Shown here: positions 18,448 to 29,439 of the stretch, piece by piece | How the letters are laid out: each line of letters starts with the position of its first letter | Position numbering within the stretch: the stretch's first letter is position 1 | Assembly (NCBI RefSeq): GCF_001955695.1 | Contig: NZ_CP019236.1 | Coordinates: 4,278,001 to 4,342,000, forward strand | DNA: 64,000 bases | DNA from: Rhodoferax koreense | GTDB taxonomy: Bacteria > Pseudomonadota > Gammaproteobacteria > Burkholderiales > Burkholderiaceae_C | Direction of reading: 5' to 3' | Made by a program: the position numbers and the translations under genes | The notes under the pieces: model-generated | What the model was told of the DNA's origin: nothing | The model's input: only the letters and a program-made list of their open reading frames with translations | Databases searched by the model: none

Positions 18448-20394
18448 TTATGCTACCAATTTCAGAGCAGCCTGCGCTTTTTCGACCAGCGCCGGAAACC
18501 GTTCCTGGATGGACTTCTCGATGCCGGCGGCGTCGAGTCCCTGCATCGCCATGAGTTTCACGGGATCGCCGTGTTCGATGAACCGGTCGGGCAGGCCCAG
18601 CTGAAGCACGGGTTTCAGGATGGCCGCGGCCTGCAGCGCTTCGAGCACCGCACTGCCCGCGCCGCCCATGACCGCACCGTCCTCCAGCGTCACCAACGCC
18701 TCGTGATCGGCGGCCACCTGCAGCAGCAACTCGAGATCGAGCGGCTTGGCCCAGCGCATGTCGGCGACGGTGGCACCGAGCTTTTCGGCCACGGCCAGTG
18801 CCGGATGCAGCAAGGTGCCGAAGGCCAGCAGGGCGATGCCCTTGCCCGGCTCGCGCGGCTTGCCACCCAGGCCCGCCGCGCGGCGGATTTCGCCCTTGCC
18901 GAATGGCAAGGCTTCGAGACCGGGCTGCACGGCGACACCGGCCCCCGCCCCGCGCGGATAACGCACGGCCACCGGGTGGTTCTGCGCATACGCCGCACTC
19001 AGCAGGCCCCGGCATTGGTTCTCGTCGGATGGGCAGGCGATGCTCATGTTCGGGATGCAGCGCAGGAACGGGATGTCGTAGGCCCCGGCATGGGTCGCAC
19101 CATCGGCACCGACCAGGCCGGCCCGGTCGAGCGCGAACACCACCGGCAGGTTCTGCAGCGCCACGTCGTGGATCAACTGGTCATAGGCCCGCTGCAGGAA
19201 AGTGGAATAGATCGCCACCACCGGCTTCAGCCCTTCGCAGGCCAGGCCCGCGGCGAAAGTCACCGCATGCTGCTCGGCGATGCCCACGTCGTAGTAGCGC
19301 CTGGGGAACCGCTTCTCGAATTCGACCAGGCCAGAGCCTTCGCGCATGGCCGGCGTGATGCCCACCAGACGCGTGTCCTGCGCGGCCATGTCGCACAGCC
19401 ACTGGCCGAACACCTGGGTAAACGTCGGCGCCGAGGCGGCCGTGGCCTTCTGCAGGCCCACCGCGGGATCGAACTTGCCCGGGCCGTGGTAGGACACGGG
19501 ATCGGCCTCGGCACGCCCGTAGCCGCGGCCTTTTTTCGTGACCACGTGCAGGAACTGCGGGCCGGTGAGGTCCCTCAGGTTCTCCAGGGTAGGGATCAAG
19601 GAATCGAGATCGTGCCCGTCGATCGGGCCGATGTAGTTGAAGCCGAACTGTTCGAACAGCGTGGCCGGCACGACCATGCCCTTGGCATGCTGCTCGAAAC
19701 GCTTGGCCAGTTCGAACAGCGGCGGCGCGGCCTTGAGCACCTGCTTGCCGACATTCTTGGCGGCCGCGTAGAAATGCCCGCTCATGAGTTGCGCAAGGTA
19801 GCGGTTCAGCGCGCCCACCGGCGGACTGATGCTCATGTCGTTGTCGTTGAGGATCACCAGCAGGTTGCAGTCGGAAACGCCCGCGTTGTTCAGCGCCTCG
19901 AAGGCCATGCCCGCGCTCATTGCGCCGTCGCCGATGATGGCCACCGCGCGGCGGTCCTCACCCTTTTGCTTGGCCGCCAGGGCCATGCCCAGCGCGGCCG
20001 AGATCGAGGTGCTCGAATGGGCGGTACCGAAGGCGTCGAAGGGGCTTTCGGCGCGCATCGGGAAACCCGACAGCCCGCCGAGCTGGCGCAGCGTGGCCAT
20101 GCGCTCGCGCCGGCCGGTGAGGATCTTGTGCGGATAGGTCTGGTGGCCCACGTCCCACACCAGCCGGTCCTCGGGTGTGTTGAAGACGTAGTGCAGCGCC
20201 ACCGTGAGTTCGACGGTGCCCAGGTTGGAGCTCAGGTGGCCGCCGGTCCTGGACACGCTCTCCAGCACGAAGTTGCGCAGTTCGTCGGCCAGCGGCTTGA
20301 GCTCGCCACGGGGCAGACGGCGCAGATCGGCCGGCTCGCCGATGGACTGCAGCAGCGGATAGGACGATGGGTGGGCAGTAGGCATAGATTCCAT
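18448..20394 (-). CDS. dxs: 1-deoxy-D-xylulose-5-phosphate synthase
   Basis: 648-residue thiamine-diphosphate enzyme condensing pyruvate and glyceraldehyde 3-phosphate in the first step of the MEP isoprenoid pathway. Early motifs are [14 protein letters not shown] and [14 protein letters not shown]. The ThDP motif is [18 protein letters not shown], with [13 protein letters not shown] after it. The transketolase middle domain has the conserved [17 protein letters not shown] second ATG lies three codons in (20385) and could be the true start. Third gene of an xseB-ispA-dxs cluster. Confidence 0.97.
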   Translation of the reverse strand: MESMPTAHPSSYPLLQSIGEPADLRRLPRGELKPLADELRNFVLESVSRTGGHLSSNLGTVELTVALHYVFNTPEDRLVWDVGHQTYPHKILTGRRERMATLRQLGGLSGFPMRAESPFDAFGTAHSSTSISAALGMALAAKQKGEDRRAVAIIGDGAMSAGMAFEALNNAGVSDCNLLVILNDNDMSISPPVGALNRYLAQLMSGHFYAAAKNVGKQVLKAAPPLFELAKRFEQHAKGMVVPATLFEQFGFNYIGPIDGHDLDSLIPTLENLRDLTGPQFLHVVTKKGRGYGRAEADPVSYHGPGKFDPAVGLQKATAASAPTFTQVFGQWLCDMAAQDTRLVGITPAMREGSGLVEFEKRFPRRYYDVGIAEQHAVTFAAGLACEGLKPVVAIYSTFLQRAYDQLIHDVALQNLPVVFALDRAGLVGADGATHAGAYDIPFLRCIPNMSIACPSDENQCRGLLSAAYAQNHPVAVRYPRGAGAGVAVQPGLEALPFGKGEIRRAAGLGGKPREPGKGIALLAFGTLLHPALAVAEKLGATVADMRWAKPLDLELLLQVAADHEALVTLEDGAVMGGAGSAVLEALQAAAILKPVLQLGLPDRFIEHGDPVKLMAMQGLDAAGIEKSIQERFPALVEKAQAALKLVA

Positions 20395-20466
20395 TCTTCT
20401 GGAGCGCTGTGTTCTGAAGCGCTTATAACCGCGTGGGGCGGGCTGGCAATGGGCGGTGGCAGGGCA

Positions 20467-21486
20467 TCAACTGGCGCGGTTGACGACCATGTCGGCCAGC
20501 GCGCACAGGGCCCGGGTGTCGTCCAGGCCGCTTTCGTCCAGCGCGGTCAGCGCCTGGGACAGCAGCTCCTGCGCATAGCTCAGCGAGCGATCGAGGCCCA
20601 GCACCGACACGTAGGTCGGCTTGTCCTGCGCCGCGTCCTTGCCCGCGGTCTTGCCGAGCGTGGCCGAGTCGGCGGTGACGTCGAGGATGTCGTCCACCAC
20701 CTGGAAAGCCAGGCCCAGCGCCGCGCCATAGCTGGCCAGGGCGGGCAGGGCCGTGACCGGCAGGCTGCCGCGATCCTGGACACAGGCCGCACCCAGCATC
20801 ACGCTGCCCTGCAGCAGCGCGCCGGTCTTGAGGCGGTGCATGCCGCGCAACTGGTCTTCGCTGAGCTGCAGCCCGATGCTGGCCAGGTCGATGGCCTGGC
20901 CACCGGCCATGCCCTCGAAACCCGCTGCCTTGGCCAGCAGCCGGCACAGCCGCGCCTGTACCGCCGGCAGGGCGGCATCGTCGGTATCGGGCGTCAGCAA
21001 TTCGAAGGCGAGGGCCTGGAGGGCGTCGCCGGCCAGCAGCGCCTGGGCCTCGCCGAAGCGCACATGGACCGTGGGTTTGCCGCGGCGCAGGATGTCGTTG
21101 TCCATGCACGGCATGTCGTCGTGCACCAGGGAATAGGCGTGGATGAGTTCGGCCGCGCAGGCCGCGCGCAGGGCCGCATCGTCCAGGCCGGCGTGCGCCG
21201 CATCGGGCTCGTGGCCGCGCACGGCCTCGCGCGCGGCCAGCACCAGCAACGGGCGCAGGCGCTTGCCGCCGTCGAGCACCGCATAACGCATGGCTTCGCG
21301 CAGCGCCGCCGGGGCTTCGTGACCGAGCACGTGGGCGTCGTGGCCCAGCGCGTCCCGGGCGGGATGGTGGTGCCCGTCGGGCACGTCGGCCGCGACCCAG
21401 CGGGTCAACGCCTGTTCGACCCGGTCGAGCCGGCTGACGCTCCATCCCCGCAGGTCGAAGCCTTCGGACTTCAAGACAGCGCTCAT
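20467..21486 (-). CDS. ispA: Polyprenyl (farnesyl) diphosphate synthase
   Basis: 339-residue trans-prenyltransferase making farnesyl diphosphate from IPP and DMAPP or GPP. The first aspartate-rich motif is DDMPCMDND with LRRGKPT after it, and the second is DDILD in [18 protein letters not shown] near residue 95 binds IPP. Its ATG overlaps the xseB stop (ATGA at 21483-21486), so the two are translationally coupled. The N-terminus is about 40 residues longer than in E. coli. Confidence 0.95.
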   Translation of the reverse strand: MSAVLKSEGFDLRGWSVSRLDRVEQALTRWVAADVPDGHHHPARDALGHDAHVLGHEAPAALREAMRYAVLDGGKRLRPLLVLAAREAVRGHEPDAAHAGLDDAALRAACAAELIHAYSLVHDDMPCMDNDILRRGKPTVHVRFGEAQALLAGDALQALAFELLTPDTDDAALPAVQARLCRLLAKAAGFEGMAGGQAIDLASIGLQLSEDQLRGMHRLKTGALLQGSVMLGAACVQDRGSLPVTALPALASYGAALGLAFQVVDDILDVTADSATLGKTAGKDAAQDKPTYVSVLGLDRSLSYAQELLSQALTALDESGLDDTRALCALADMVVNRAS

Positions 21487-21746
21487 TCCTGCCCCCAAGG
21501 CTTGAGGGCGCCCTGGTCGAGCACCTTGATCTGGTCTTCCACGGCTTCGAGTTTGCCGCGGCAGAACTTCAACAGTTCGGCGCCGCGCTGGTAGCCCGTG
21601 AGCAACTGCTCGAGCGGCATCTGGCCCGATTCGAGCCGGCTCACCAGTTGTTCGAGCTCTTCCTGCGCCGCCTCGAAACTGGCAGGTACGGGCGAAAGCG
21701 CCGGTACGGCGGCCGTTGGGACGGGAGAGGCAGGGGCCTTGGGCAT
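21483..21746 (-). CDS. xseB: Exodeoxyribonuclease VII small subunit
   Basis: 87 residues. The family signature [19 protein letters not shown] is followed by [19 protein letters not shown]. XseB binds XseA to form the single-strand exonuclease VII. The N-terminal 20 residues are Ala/Pro-rich. The gene leads the xseB-ispA-dxs order common in proteobacteria; xseA is not in the window. Confidence 0.95.
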   Translation of the reverse strand: MPKAPASPVPTAAVPALSPVPASFEAAQEELEQLVSRLESGQMPLEQLLTGYQRGAELLKFCRGKLEAVEDQIKVLDQGALKPWGQE

Positions 21747-21997
21747 GGAAATGGTGCAACCTGTGCAATCGATGGGAAGGGAGCGATTTTAGGGGTTTGC
21801 GGGTCGGACTTGTAACAACCGGCGGCATGGGCCTTTCTCGGTCGCGGGCACGCCGGGCGCCCCGCGGCTACAATCGCCCCTCCCCTACCAGCCCCGGCTG
21901 GCGTCTTCACCGGCTTTGCCGGCCCTTACCCTTCCCGCGCAATCGTGCGCCTAACACCTGCCCCTTCATAGGGGGAGTCTCTAGGTCAGGACATCCC

Positions 21998-23140
21998 ATG
22001 TCTGATTTAAGTCTTCAACTGCAGCAGGCCGCAAGCCAACTACCAGTTTCAAGCTACTTCGACGAGGCGCTGTTTCAGCGCGAGTTGACAACCCTCTTCC
22101 AGCGGGGGCCACGCTATGTCGGGCATGAACTTGCCGTCCCCAGCGTGGGCGACTACCACGCGCTGCCCCAGGAGGGCGGAGGCCGCGCGCTGGTACGCAC
22201 GCCCCAGGGCGTGGAACTGATCTCCAACGTCTGCCGGCACCGTCAGGCGGTGATGCTCAAGGGTCGCGGCTCGCTGCATGGTACGCAGCAGGGCAGCGCG
22301 GGCGGCAACATCGTCTGCCCGCTGCACCGCTGGACCTACAGCGGCAGCCACGGCAATGGCCCGGCGGGCACGCTGCTCGGCGCGCCGCATTTCGCGCAGG
22401 ATCCTTGCCTGAACCTGAACAACTACCCGCTGCAGTCGTGGAACGGCCTGCTGTTCGAAAGCAACGGGCGCGACGTGGCACGCGACCTGGCGAACATGGG
22501 CCCGCGCGCGGACCTCGATTTCTCGGGCCACGTGCTCGACCGCGTCGAATTGCACGAGTGCGACTACAACTGGAAGACCTTCATCGAGGTCTACCTCGAG
22601 GATTACCACGTCGGCCCGTTTCACCCGGGCCTGGGCGGCTTCGTGACCTGCGACGACCTGCGCTGGGAGCTCAAGGAACACTACTCGGTGCAGACCGTAG
22701 GTGTGGCCAACCGCCTGGGCAAGGCCGGCAGCCCGGCCTATGAGCGCTGGCAGAACGCCCTGCTGCAGTACCGCGACGGCCAGCCGCCCAAGCATGGTGC
22801 GATCTGGCTCACCTACTACCCGCACATCATGGTGGAGTGGTACCCGCACGTGCTCACGGTGTCGACGCTGCACCCGATCGGGCCGCAGAAGACGCTGAAC
22901 ATGGTGGAGTTCTACTACCCCGAGGAAATCGCCGCGTTCGAGCGCGAGTTCGTCGAATCGCAACAGGCGGCCTACATGGAGACCTGCGTCGAGGACGACG
23001 AGATCGCACTGCGCATGGACGCCGGCCGCAAGGCGCTGCTGCAGCGCGGCGACAACGAGGTCGGCCCGTACCAGAGCCCAATGGAAGACGGCATGCAGCA
23101 CTTCCACGAGTGGTACAGGCAGCAAATGGTAGGCAGGTAA
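21998..23140 (+). CDS. Rieske [2Fe-2S] ring-hydroxylating oxygenase, alpha subunit-like
   Basis: 380 residues. The Rieske cluster is held by CRH (in NVCRHRQAVM) and CPLH (in IVCPLHRWTYSG). The C-terminal catalytic domain has the mononuclear-iron segment EDYHVGPFHPGLGGF with its two histidines. This is the RHO alpha-subunit layout. No beta subunit, ferredoxin or reductase gene is adjacent, so electron donors must lie elsewhere. ATG 21998 was chosen as the first start next to the conserved domain. The substrate is unknown; choline/carnitine-type and aromatic substrates are both possible. Confidence 0.88.
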   Translation: MSDLSLQLQQAASQLPVSSYFDEALFQRELTTLFQRGPRYVGHELAVPSVGDYHALPQEGGGRALVRTPQGVELISNVCRHRQAVMLKGRGSLHGTQQGSAGGNIVCPLHRWTYSGSHGNGPAGTLLGAPHFAQDPCLNLNNYPLQSWNGLLFESNGRDVARDLANMGPRADLDFSGHVLDRVELHECDYNWKTFIEVYLEDYHVGPFHPGLGGFVTCDDLRWELKEHYSVQTVGVANRLGKAGSPAYERWQNALLQYRDGQPPKHGAIWLTYYPHIMVEWYPHVLTVSTLHPIGPQKTLNMVEFYYPEEIAAFEREFVESQQAAYMETCVEDDEIALRMDAGRKALLQRGDNEVGPYQSPMEDGMQHFHEWYRQQMVGR

Positions 23141-23184
23141 ACCCGTTCGAGCCGGAGTGAGCCCCGTTCTTCCGAGCTACCTCC

Positions 23185-23212
23185 CCGTTCGTGCTGAGCC
23201 TGTCGAAGCACC
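23185..23212. repeat. Single copy of a dispersed intergenic repeat
   Basis: The stretch around TTCGTGCTGAGCCTGTCGAA is an extragenic motif I recognise as recurring in many betaproteobacterial genomes. It is partly self-complementary (TTCG...CGAA). It lies between the Rieske gene and the DMT exporter, and would add a spurious VRAEPVEAP N-terminus if translated. Confidence 0.5.
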
Positions 23213-23237
23213 TGTTCCAAAGAAAGTAGTTCCCGGC

Positions 23238-24149
23238 ATGCAAGCGTTATGGATGGTGGTGGCCGCGTTCTTCTTCGCGACCATGGGGGTCTGTGTGAAG
23301 TTCGCATCGGCCAGCTTCAATTCGGCCGAACTGGTCTTCTACCGCGGCGTGATCGGCGTCGTGGTGATGGCCCTGCTGGCGCGATCGCAGGGCGTGAAGC
23401 TCGCCACGCGTTATCCCGGCATGCATGCCTGGCGTAGCACCATCGGCGTGTTCTCGCTCGGTGCCTGGTTCTACGCCATCGCCCACCTGCCCTTGGCCAC
23501 GGCCATGACGCTGAACTACATGAGCAGCGTGTGGATCGCCGCCTTCCTCGTCGGCGGGGCCTTGTTGAGCTGGCGGCCGGGACGGGACGACGCAGCTCCC
23601 ATGCTCAATGGGCCACTGGTGGCGACGGTGCTCGCTGGCTTCGCCGGCGTCGTGCTGATGTTGCGCCCCTCGCTCAACGAAGGCGAAGGCTTTGCCGGGC
23701 TGGTCGGCCTGCTGTCCGGCCTGAGCGCCGCCTTCGCCTACATGCAAGTGATGGCCCTGTCGCGGCTGGCCGAGCCCGAAACCCGCACGGTTTTCTACTT
23801 CGCGCTGGGCTCGGCGGTGGCCGGCGCCATCGGCATGTGCTTCACCGGCCTATCGCCCTGGCACTGGCATGCTGCTCTGTGGCTGCTGCCCATCGGGGTG
23901 CTGGCCGCCGCCGGCCAACTCTGCATGACACGCGCCTATTCGCGCGCGGGCAGTCAGGGCGCAATGCTGGTGGTGGCCAATCTGCAGTACTCTGGCATTG
24001 TTTTCGCGGCCTGCTACAGCATCGCGCTGTTCGGCGACAAGATCACCGGCATGGGCTGGACCGGCATGGCGCTGATCGTCGGTAGCGGCATCGCCGCCAC
24101 GGTACTGCGGGCGCGCGCCGCACCGGATGCCCCGGCCGAAGAACATTGA
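23238..24149 (+). CDS. DMT (EamA) family transporter
   Basis: 303-residue inner-membrane protein with about ten hydrophobic helices in two EamA repeats. The first begins MQALWMVVAAFFFATMGVCVKFAS and the second near residue 155. EamA proteins export metabolites or amino acids; this one cannot be assigned a substrate. The start at ATG 23238 excludes an upstream repeat-derived extension. It is followed at 25 nt by the rhodanese gene on the same strand. Confidence 0.9.
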   Translation: MQALWMVVAAFFFATMGVCVKFASASFNSAELVFYRGVIGVVVMALLARSQGVKLATRYPGMHAWRSTIGVFSLGAWFYAIAHLPLATAMTLNYMSSVWIAAFLVGGALLSWRPGRDDAAPMLNGPLVATVLAGFAGVVLMLRPSLNEGEGFAGLVGLLSGLSAAFAYMQVMALSRLAEPETRTVFYFALGSAVAGAIGMCFTGLSPWHWHAALWLLPIGVLAAAGQLCMTRAYSRAGSQGAMLVVANLQYSGIVFAACYSIALFGDKITGMGWTGMALIVGSGIAATVLRARAAPDAPAEEH

Positions 24150-24174
24150 CCCCATTCCCAAGGAGCCAACGCAC

Positions 24175-25071
24175 ATGTACACGACCCTGATCTCCGTCGA
24201 ACAACTCAAGGCGCTGCAGGCCGGCGGCCAGCCGCTGATGGTCTTCGACTGCAGCTTCGACCTGATGAAGCCCGACGCCGGCGAACAGGCCTACCTGGGT
24301 GGGCACATTCCCGGCGCCGTCTACGCCAACCTCGACACCGACCTCAGCGCCAAGCACGGCGCGCCAGGCCCCGCCGGCGTTCTGACGGCGCACGATGCCG
24401 ACGCGCCGGCCTCCGGCGGCCGCCATCCCCTGCCCAACCGCGAAAAATTCGCCACCTGGCTCAGCAGCGTCGGCTTCGCCAACGACATGCAGGCCGTCGT
24501 CTACGACCGCAATGGCGCCAACTATTGCGGCCGGCTGTGGTGGATGCTGAAATGGGCCGGCCATGATGCGGTGGCGGTACTCGACGGCGGCCTGCAGGCC
24601 TGGCAGGCCGAAGGCGGTGCCGTGGCCACGGGCAAGGAGCCAGCGCACTTCCAAAGCAATTTCACCCTCGGCACCGAACTGGCCAAGCTCGTGACCACCC
24701 AAACGGTCGAGGCAGGCCTGGGCCAGCCCGGCCAGACCGTGATCGACGCACGCGCCGCGCCCCGTTACCGTGGCGAAGTCGAGCCGCTCGACCCGGTGGC
24801 CGGCCACATCCCGGGCGCGCTGAACCGGCCGTTCGGCCAGAACCTGGGCGAAGACGGCAAGTTCAAGCCAGCCGCCCAGCTCAGGGCAGAATTCGAAGCC
24901 CTGCTCGCCGGCCGCGATCCCGCCACCGTGGTGCACCATTGCGGCAGCGGCGTGTCGGCGAACCCCAACGTGATCGCCATGCAAATCGCCGGCCTGGGCA
25001 CCACCGGCCTGTATGGGGGAAGCTGGAGCGAGTGGTGCAGCGACGCCGCCCGCCCGGTGGCGCGCGGCTGA
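24175..25071 (+). CDS. Sulfurtransferase with two rhodanese domains
   Basis: 298 residues in two rhodanese domains. The N-terminal one is inactive. The C-terminal one has the active-site loop HHCGSGVSAN, whose cysteine carries the persulfide; CGSGV is the 3-mercaptopyruvate/thiosulfate sulfurtransferase type. Entry motif YLGGHIPGAVYANLDTDLS. ATG 24175 has AAGGAG 10 nt upstream. It probably forms a short operon with the DMT transporter. Confidence 0.93.
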   Translation: MYTTLISVEQLKALQAGGQPLMVFDCSFDLMKPDAGEQAYLGGHIPGAVYANLDTDLSAKHGAPGPAGVLTAHDADAPASGGRHPLPNREKFATWLSSVGFANDMQAVVYDRNGANYCGRLWWMLKWAGHDAVAVLDGGLQAWQAEGGAVATGKEPAHFQSNFTLGTELAKLVTTQTVEAGLGQPGQTVIDARAAPRYRGEVEPLDPVAGHIPGALNRPFGQNLGEDGKFKPAAQLRAEFEALLAGRDPATVVHHCGSGVSANPNVIAMQIAGLGTTGLYGGSWSEWCSDAARPVARG

Positions 25072-25134
25072 GCCGCCAGGCCCACGCCGCAGGGCGTATG
25101 CTGGAGCCCTGACCAACCGAAGAAAGCCCAGCCG

Positions 25135-26166
25135 ATGACCACACCCATCCCCGCCACCCTGATCCCCGGAGACGGCATCGGCCCCGAAATCGTCGACGCC
25201 ACCCTGGCCGCATTCGACGCGCTGGGTGCGCCATTCGTGTGGGACCGGCAGATCGCCGGTCTGGGTGGCGTGCAGCTCGCCGGCGACCCGCTGCCCGCGG
25301 CCACGCTCGACAGCATCCGCCGCACCCGCCTGGCGCTCAAGGGCCCGCTGGAGACGCCGTCGGGCGGCGGCTACCGCTCGTCCAACGTGCGGCTGCGCGA
25401 GGAGTTCAAGCTGTACGCCAACCTGCGGCCAGCGAAAACCATCATTCCTGGAGGACGCTACGACCACATCGACCTGGTGGTGGTGCGCGAGAACCTCGAA
25501 GGCCTGTACATCGGCCACGAGCACTACGTGCAGATCGACGACGATCCGCACGCCGTGGCCATGGCCACCGGCATCAACACCCGCGCCGGCAGCCGTCGGC
25601 TGCTCGAGTACGCCTTCGACACCGCCGTGGCCACCGGCCGCAAGAAGGTCACCATCGTGCACAAGGCCAACATCATGAAGGCGCTGACCGGCATCTTCCT
25701 GGAGACCGGCCTGGAGCTCTACGAACGCAAGTACAAGGGCCAGTTCGAAATCGACACGGTGATCATCGACGCCTGCGCGATGAAGCTCGTGCTCAAGCCC
25801 GAGCAGTTCGACATGCTGGTCACGACCAACCTGTTCGGTGACATCCTGTCCGACCTGGTGGCCGGCCTGGTCGGCGGCCTGGGCATGGCGCCCGGCGCCA
25901 ACATCGGCCTCGACGCGGCCATTTTCGAAGCCGTTCACGGCTCGGCACCGGACATCGCCGGCAAAGGCATCGCCAACCCCACGGCGCTGCTGCTGGCTGC
26001 CGCCCTGATGCTCGACCACGTCAAGCTGCCCGACCTCGCCACGCGGCTGCGTACCGCGATCGACCAGACGCTGAATGTCGACAAGGTGCGCACCGGCGAC
26101 CTGGGCGGCACGGCCAACACGGCGGCATTCACCGCGGCACTGGTGAGCCGGATCAGGGGAATCTGA
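25135..26166 (+). CDS. NAD-type isocitrate/isopropylmalate dehydrogenase family protein
   Basis: 343 residues of the beta-decarboxylating dehydrogenase family. It begins TLIPGDGIGPEIVDATL. Substrate segment KGPLETPSGGGYRSSNVRLR, then VVRENLEGLYIGHEHYV; the metal aspartates lie in TNLFGDILSDLVAGLVGG. The RENLEGLYIG pattern is that of monomer-type NAD-dependent isocitrate dehydrogenases rather than LeuB. A single gene 63 nt after the sulfurtransferase. Confidence 0.88.
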   Translation: MTTPIPATLIPGDGIGPEIVDATLAAFDALGAPFVWDRQIAGLGGVQLAGDPLPAATLDSIRRTRLALKGPLETPSGGGYRSSNVRLREEFKLYANLRPAKTIIPGGRYDHIDLVVVRENLEGLYIGHEHYVQIDDDPHAVAMATGINTRAGSRRLLEYAFDTAVATGRKKVTIVHKANIMKALTGIFLETGLELYERKYKGQFEIDTVIIDACAMKLVLKPEQFDMLVTTNLFGDILSDLVAGLVGGLGMAPGANIGLDAAIFEAVHGSAPDIAGKGIANPTALLLAAALMLDHVKLPDLATRLRTAIDQTLNVDKVRTGDLGGTANTAAFTAALVSRIRGI

Positions 26167-26185
26167 TTGGACTTCGGTCCGTCGG

Positions 26186-26581
26186 TCAATCGGGAACGAC
26201 GGCCGTGACCTCGATCTCCACCTTGGCCTCGTCCTCGATCAGCGCCGACACCTCGACGGCCGTCATCACCGCGTTGAAGCTGCCGATCAGCTCACGGAAA
26301 GCGACGCCGATTTCGGGATAGGCCGCCACGTATTCGTGCTTGTTGGTGACATACCAGGTCATGCGCACGATGTGTTCGGGCTTGGCGTCGCCGGCCTTCA
26401 GCACAGCGACCACGTTTTCCAGCGCCTGGCGCACCTGGCCGGCCATGCCGCCGGGCGCGAACTTGCCCTCGGCGTCCCAGCCCACCATGCCGGCCACGAA
26501 GACCATGCGGCCTCTGGCCGTCACGCCGTTCGAGTAGCCGCGCGGGCGGGGCCAGCCTGGGGGTTGAAGGATTTGTGTCAT
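26186..26581 (-). CDS. RidA (YjgF/YER057c/UK114) family protein
   Basis: 131 residues. RidA proteins are small trimeric enamine/imine deaminases. Seen: YSNGVTARGRMVFVAGMVGWD near residue 15-35, QALENVVAVL, and VEVSALIEDEAKVEIE at the end. ATG 26581 has AGGAGA upstream; the longer frame is not credible. It is the last gene of the CoA-dependent catabolic operon, 43 nt after the ligase. The known 2-aminobenzoyl-CoA route makes a cyclic enamine, so an enamine-hydrolysing helper fits well; this is inference. Confidence 0.9.
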   Translation of the reverse strand: MTQILQPPGWPRPRGYSNGVTARGRMVFVAGMVGWDAEGKFAPGGMAGQVRQALENVVAVLKAGDAKPEHIVRMTWYVTNKHEYVAAYPEIGVAFRELIGSFNAVMTAVEVSALIEDEAKVEIEVTAVVPD

Positions 26582-26624
26582 CTGAATCTCCTGTTGTTGT
26601 GGGCGCTCAATTTCGGCGGATGCC

Positions 26625-28235
26625 TCACGGCTTGTCTCGCAGGCGGAACCGCTGCAGCTTGCCGGTCTCGGTGCGCGGCAACGTGCTGCGGAACTCGATC
26701 GCGCGAGGATACTTGTAGGGGGCGACATTGGCCTTCACGAATTCCTGCAGTTCGGTGACCATCGCCTCGGTGGGCTCCGCACCGGGGCGCAGCACCACGA
26801 AGGCCTTGACGATCTGCCCGCGCTCCGCGTCGGCCACGCCGATCACGCCGCATTCGGCCACTTGGGGATGCAGCAGCAAAGCGTCTTCCACCTCGGGTGA
26901 AGCGATGTTGTAGCCGGAGGAAATGATCATGTCGTCGGTGCGCGACTGGTAATGGAAATAGCCTTCGTCATCGACCAGGTAGGCGTCGCCGGTCAGGTTC
27001 CAGCCGTTCTTCACGTACTGTTTCTGGCGCACGTCCGCCAGGTAGCGGCACCCGGTCGGCCCCTTCACGGCCAATTTGCCCACGGTGTTGGCTGGCACGG
27101 GTTCGCCCGCCTCGTCGACCACCCGCGCCACGTAGCCGGGAATGGCCTTGCCGGTGGCGCCGGGACGCGCATGGGCCTCGTCGGCCGAGATGAAGATGTG
27201 CAGCATCTCGGTGGCGCCGATGCCGTCGATGAGTTCGATGCCGGTGGCTTGCTTCCACAAGGCGCGCGTTGCCGCGGGCAGGGCCTCGCCCGCCGAGACA
27301 CATTTGCGCAGGGTGCTGCCGCGCAGGGCGTCGGCCTGCTGGGCCAGCACGCGGTAGGAGGTCGGCGCGGTGAACAGCACCGTGGCGCCGTAGCGCTGCA
27401 CGGCGGCCAGCAGGTCCGGCGGAGATGCCTTCTCCAGCAGCACGGCCGATGCGCCGACCGACATCGGAAACAGCACCAGTCCGCCCAGGCCGAAGGTGAA
27501 AGCCAACGGCGGGCTACCGATGAAGATGTCGTCCGGCGTCGGGCGCAGGATGTGAGGCGGCCAGCAGGCGCAGATGGCCATCACGTCGCGGTGAAAATGC
27601 ATCGTGCCCTTGGGCTCGCCGGTGGTGCCCGAGGTGAAGGCCAGGATGCAGGTGTCGTCGCTGGCCGTGTCCACGTTGTCGAACGTGGCGGGGTGCGTGG
27701 CCATCGCGGCTTCCAGGCCATCCGCTGGCGTGCCATTGAAATACCGGATCTGCGTGAGCAGCGGACAGCTGGGCTGCGCCCGCTTCAACTCTTCGGCGAG
27801 CCGTGCGTCGCACAACGCGTGCGTGACCTCGCCCTTGACCGCCATCTGGGTCAACTCCTTGGCGCGCAGCAGGGGCATGGTCGCCACCGCGATGCCGCCC
27901 GCCTTCATCACCGCGAACCAGCAGGCCACCAGCATCGGGTTGTTGGCCGAACGCAGCAACACCCGGTTGCCGGGCACCAACCCCATGTCCTTGACCAGCA
28001 CGTTGGCGATCCGGTTGGCGTGGGCCTGCAGTTCGGCATAGGTCCAGCGCATGCCTTCGGCTTGCAGGCAAAGCCGATCGCCTCGGCCTTCGGCGACATG
28101 GCGGTCGAGCAGCTCGGTCGCGCAGTTGAGCTGCGCCGGGAACTGTAGCGACGGCAGCTCGAACAGGAACTCGGGCTGGTCCTCCAGCGGCGGCAGGCGG
28201 TCACGCGCAAAGGTGTCGATGTGGGCGCTGGTCAT
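26625..28235 (-). CDS. Benzoate/2-aminobenzoate-type CoA ligase
   Basis: 536-residue AMP-forming acyl-CoA synthetase (ANL superfamily) that would activate an aromatic acid. The P-loop-like motif is LAFTSGTTGEPKGTMHFHRD. GIGATEMLHIF is the adenine-binding motif, and the hinge is RTDDMIISSGYNIASPEVE. The catalytic lysine is near the C-terminus in PRTETGKLQRFRL. The overall pattern matches the benzoate-CoA ligase branch. Its operon partners point to anthranilate or salicylate. The start (ATG 28235) is 14 nt after the upstream acyl-CoA dehydrogenase. Confidence 0.92.
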   Translation of the reverse strand: MTSAHIDTFARDRLPPLEDQPEFLFELPSLQFPAQLNCATELLDRHVAEGRGDRLCLQAEGMRWTYAELQAHANRIANVLVKDMGLVPGNRVLLRSANNPMLVACWFAVMKAGGIAVATMPLLRAKELTQMAVKGEVTHALCDARLAEELKRAQPSCPLLTQIRYFNGTPADGLEAAMATHPATFDNVDTASDDTCILAFTSGTTGEPKGTMHFHRDVMAICACWPPHILRPTPDDIFIGSPPLAFTFGLGGLVLFPMSVGASAVLLEKASPPDLLAAVQRYGATVLFTAPTSYRVLAQQADALRGSTLRKCVSAGEALPAATRALWKQATGIELIDGIGATEMLHIFISADEAHARPGATGKAIPGYVARVVDEAGEPVPANTVGKLAVKGPTGCRYLADVRQKQYVKNGWNLTGDAYLVDDEGYFHYQSRTDDMIISSGYNIASPEVEDALLLHPQVAECGVIGVADAERGQIVKAFVVLRPGAEPTEAMVTELQEFVKANVAPYKYPRAIEFRSTLPRTETGKLQRFRLRDKP

Positions 28236-28249
28236 GGCGGGCTCCGGAA

Positions 28250-29437
<1,188 letters not shown>

Positions 29438-29439
29438 GG

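Noticed and set aside
18571..21594. A 1007-codon open frame antisense to dxs and ispA
   Set aside because: Shadow of two certain genes; composition is His/Gln/Gly-rich, typical of antisense frames.
24043..26019. A 658-codon open frame antisense to the rhodanese and isocitrate dehydrogenase genes
   Set aside because: Shadow of two clear genes and spans their boundary.
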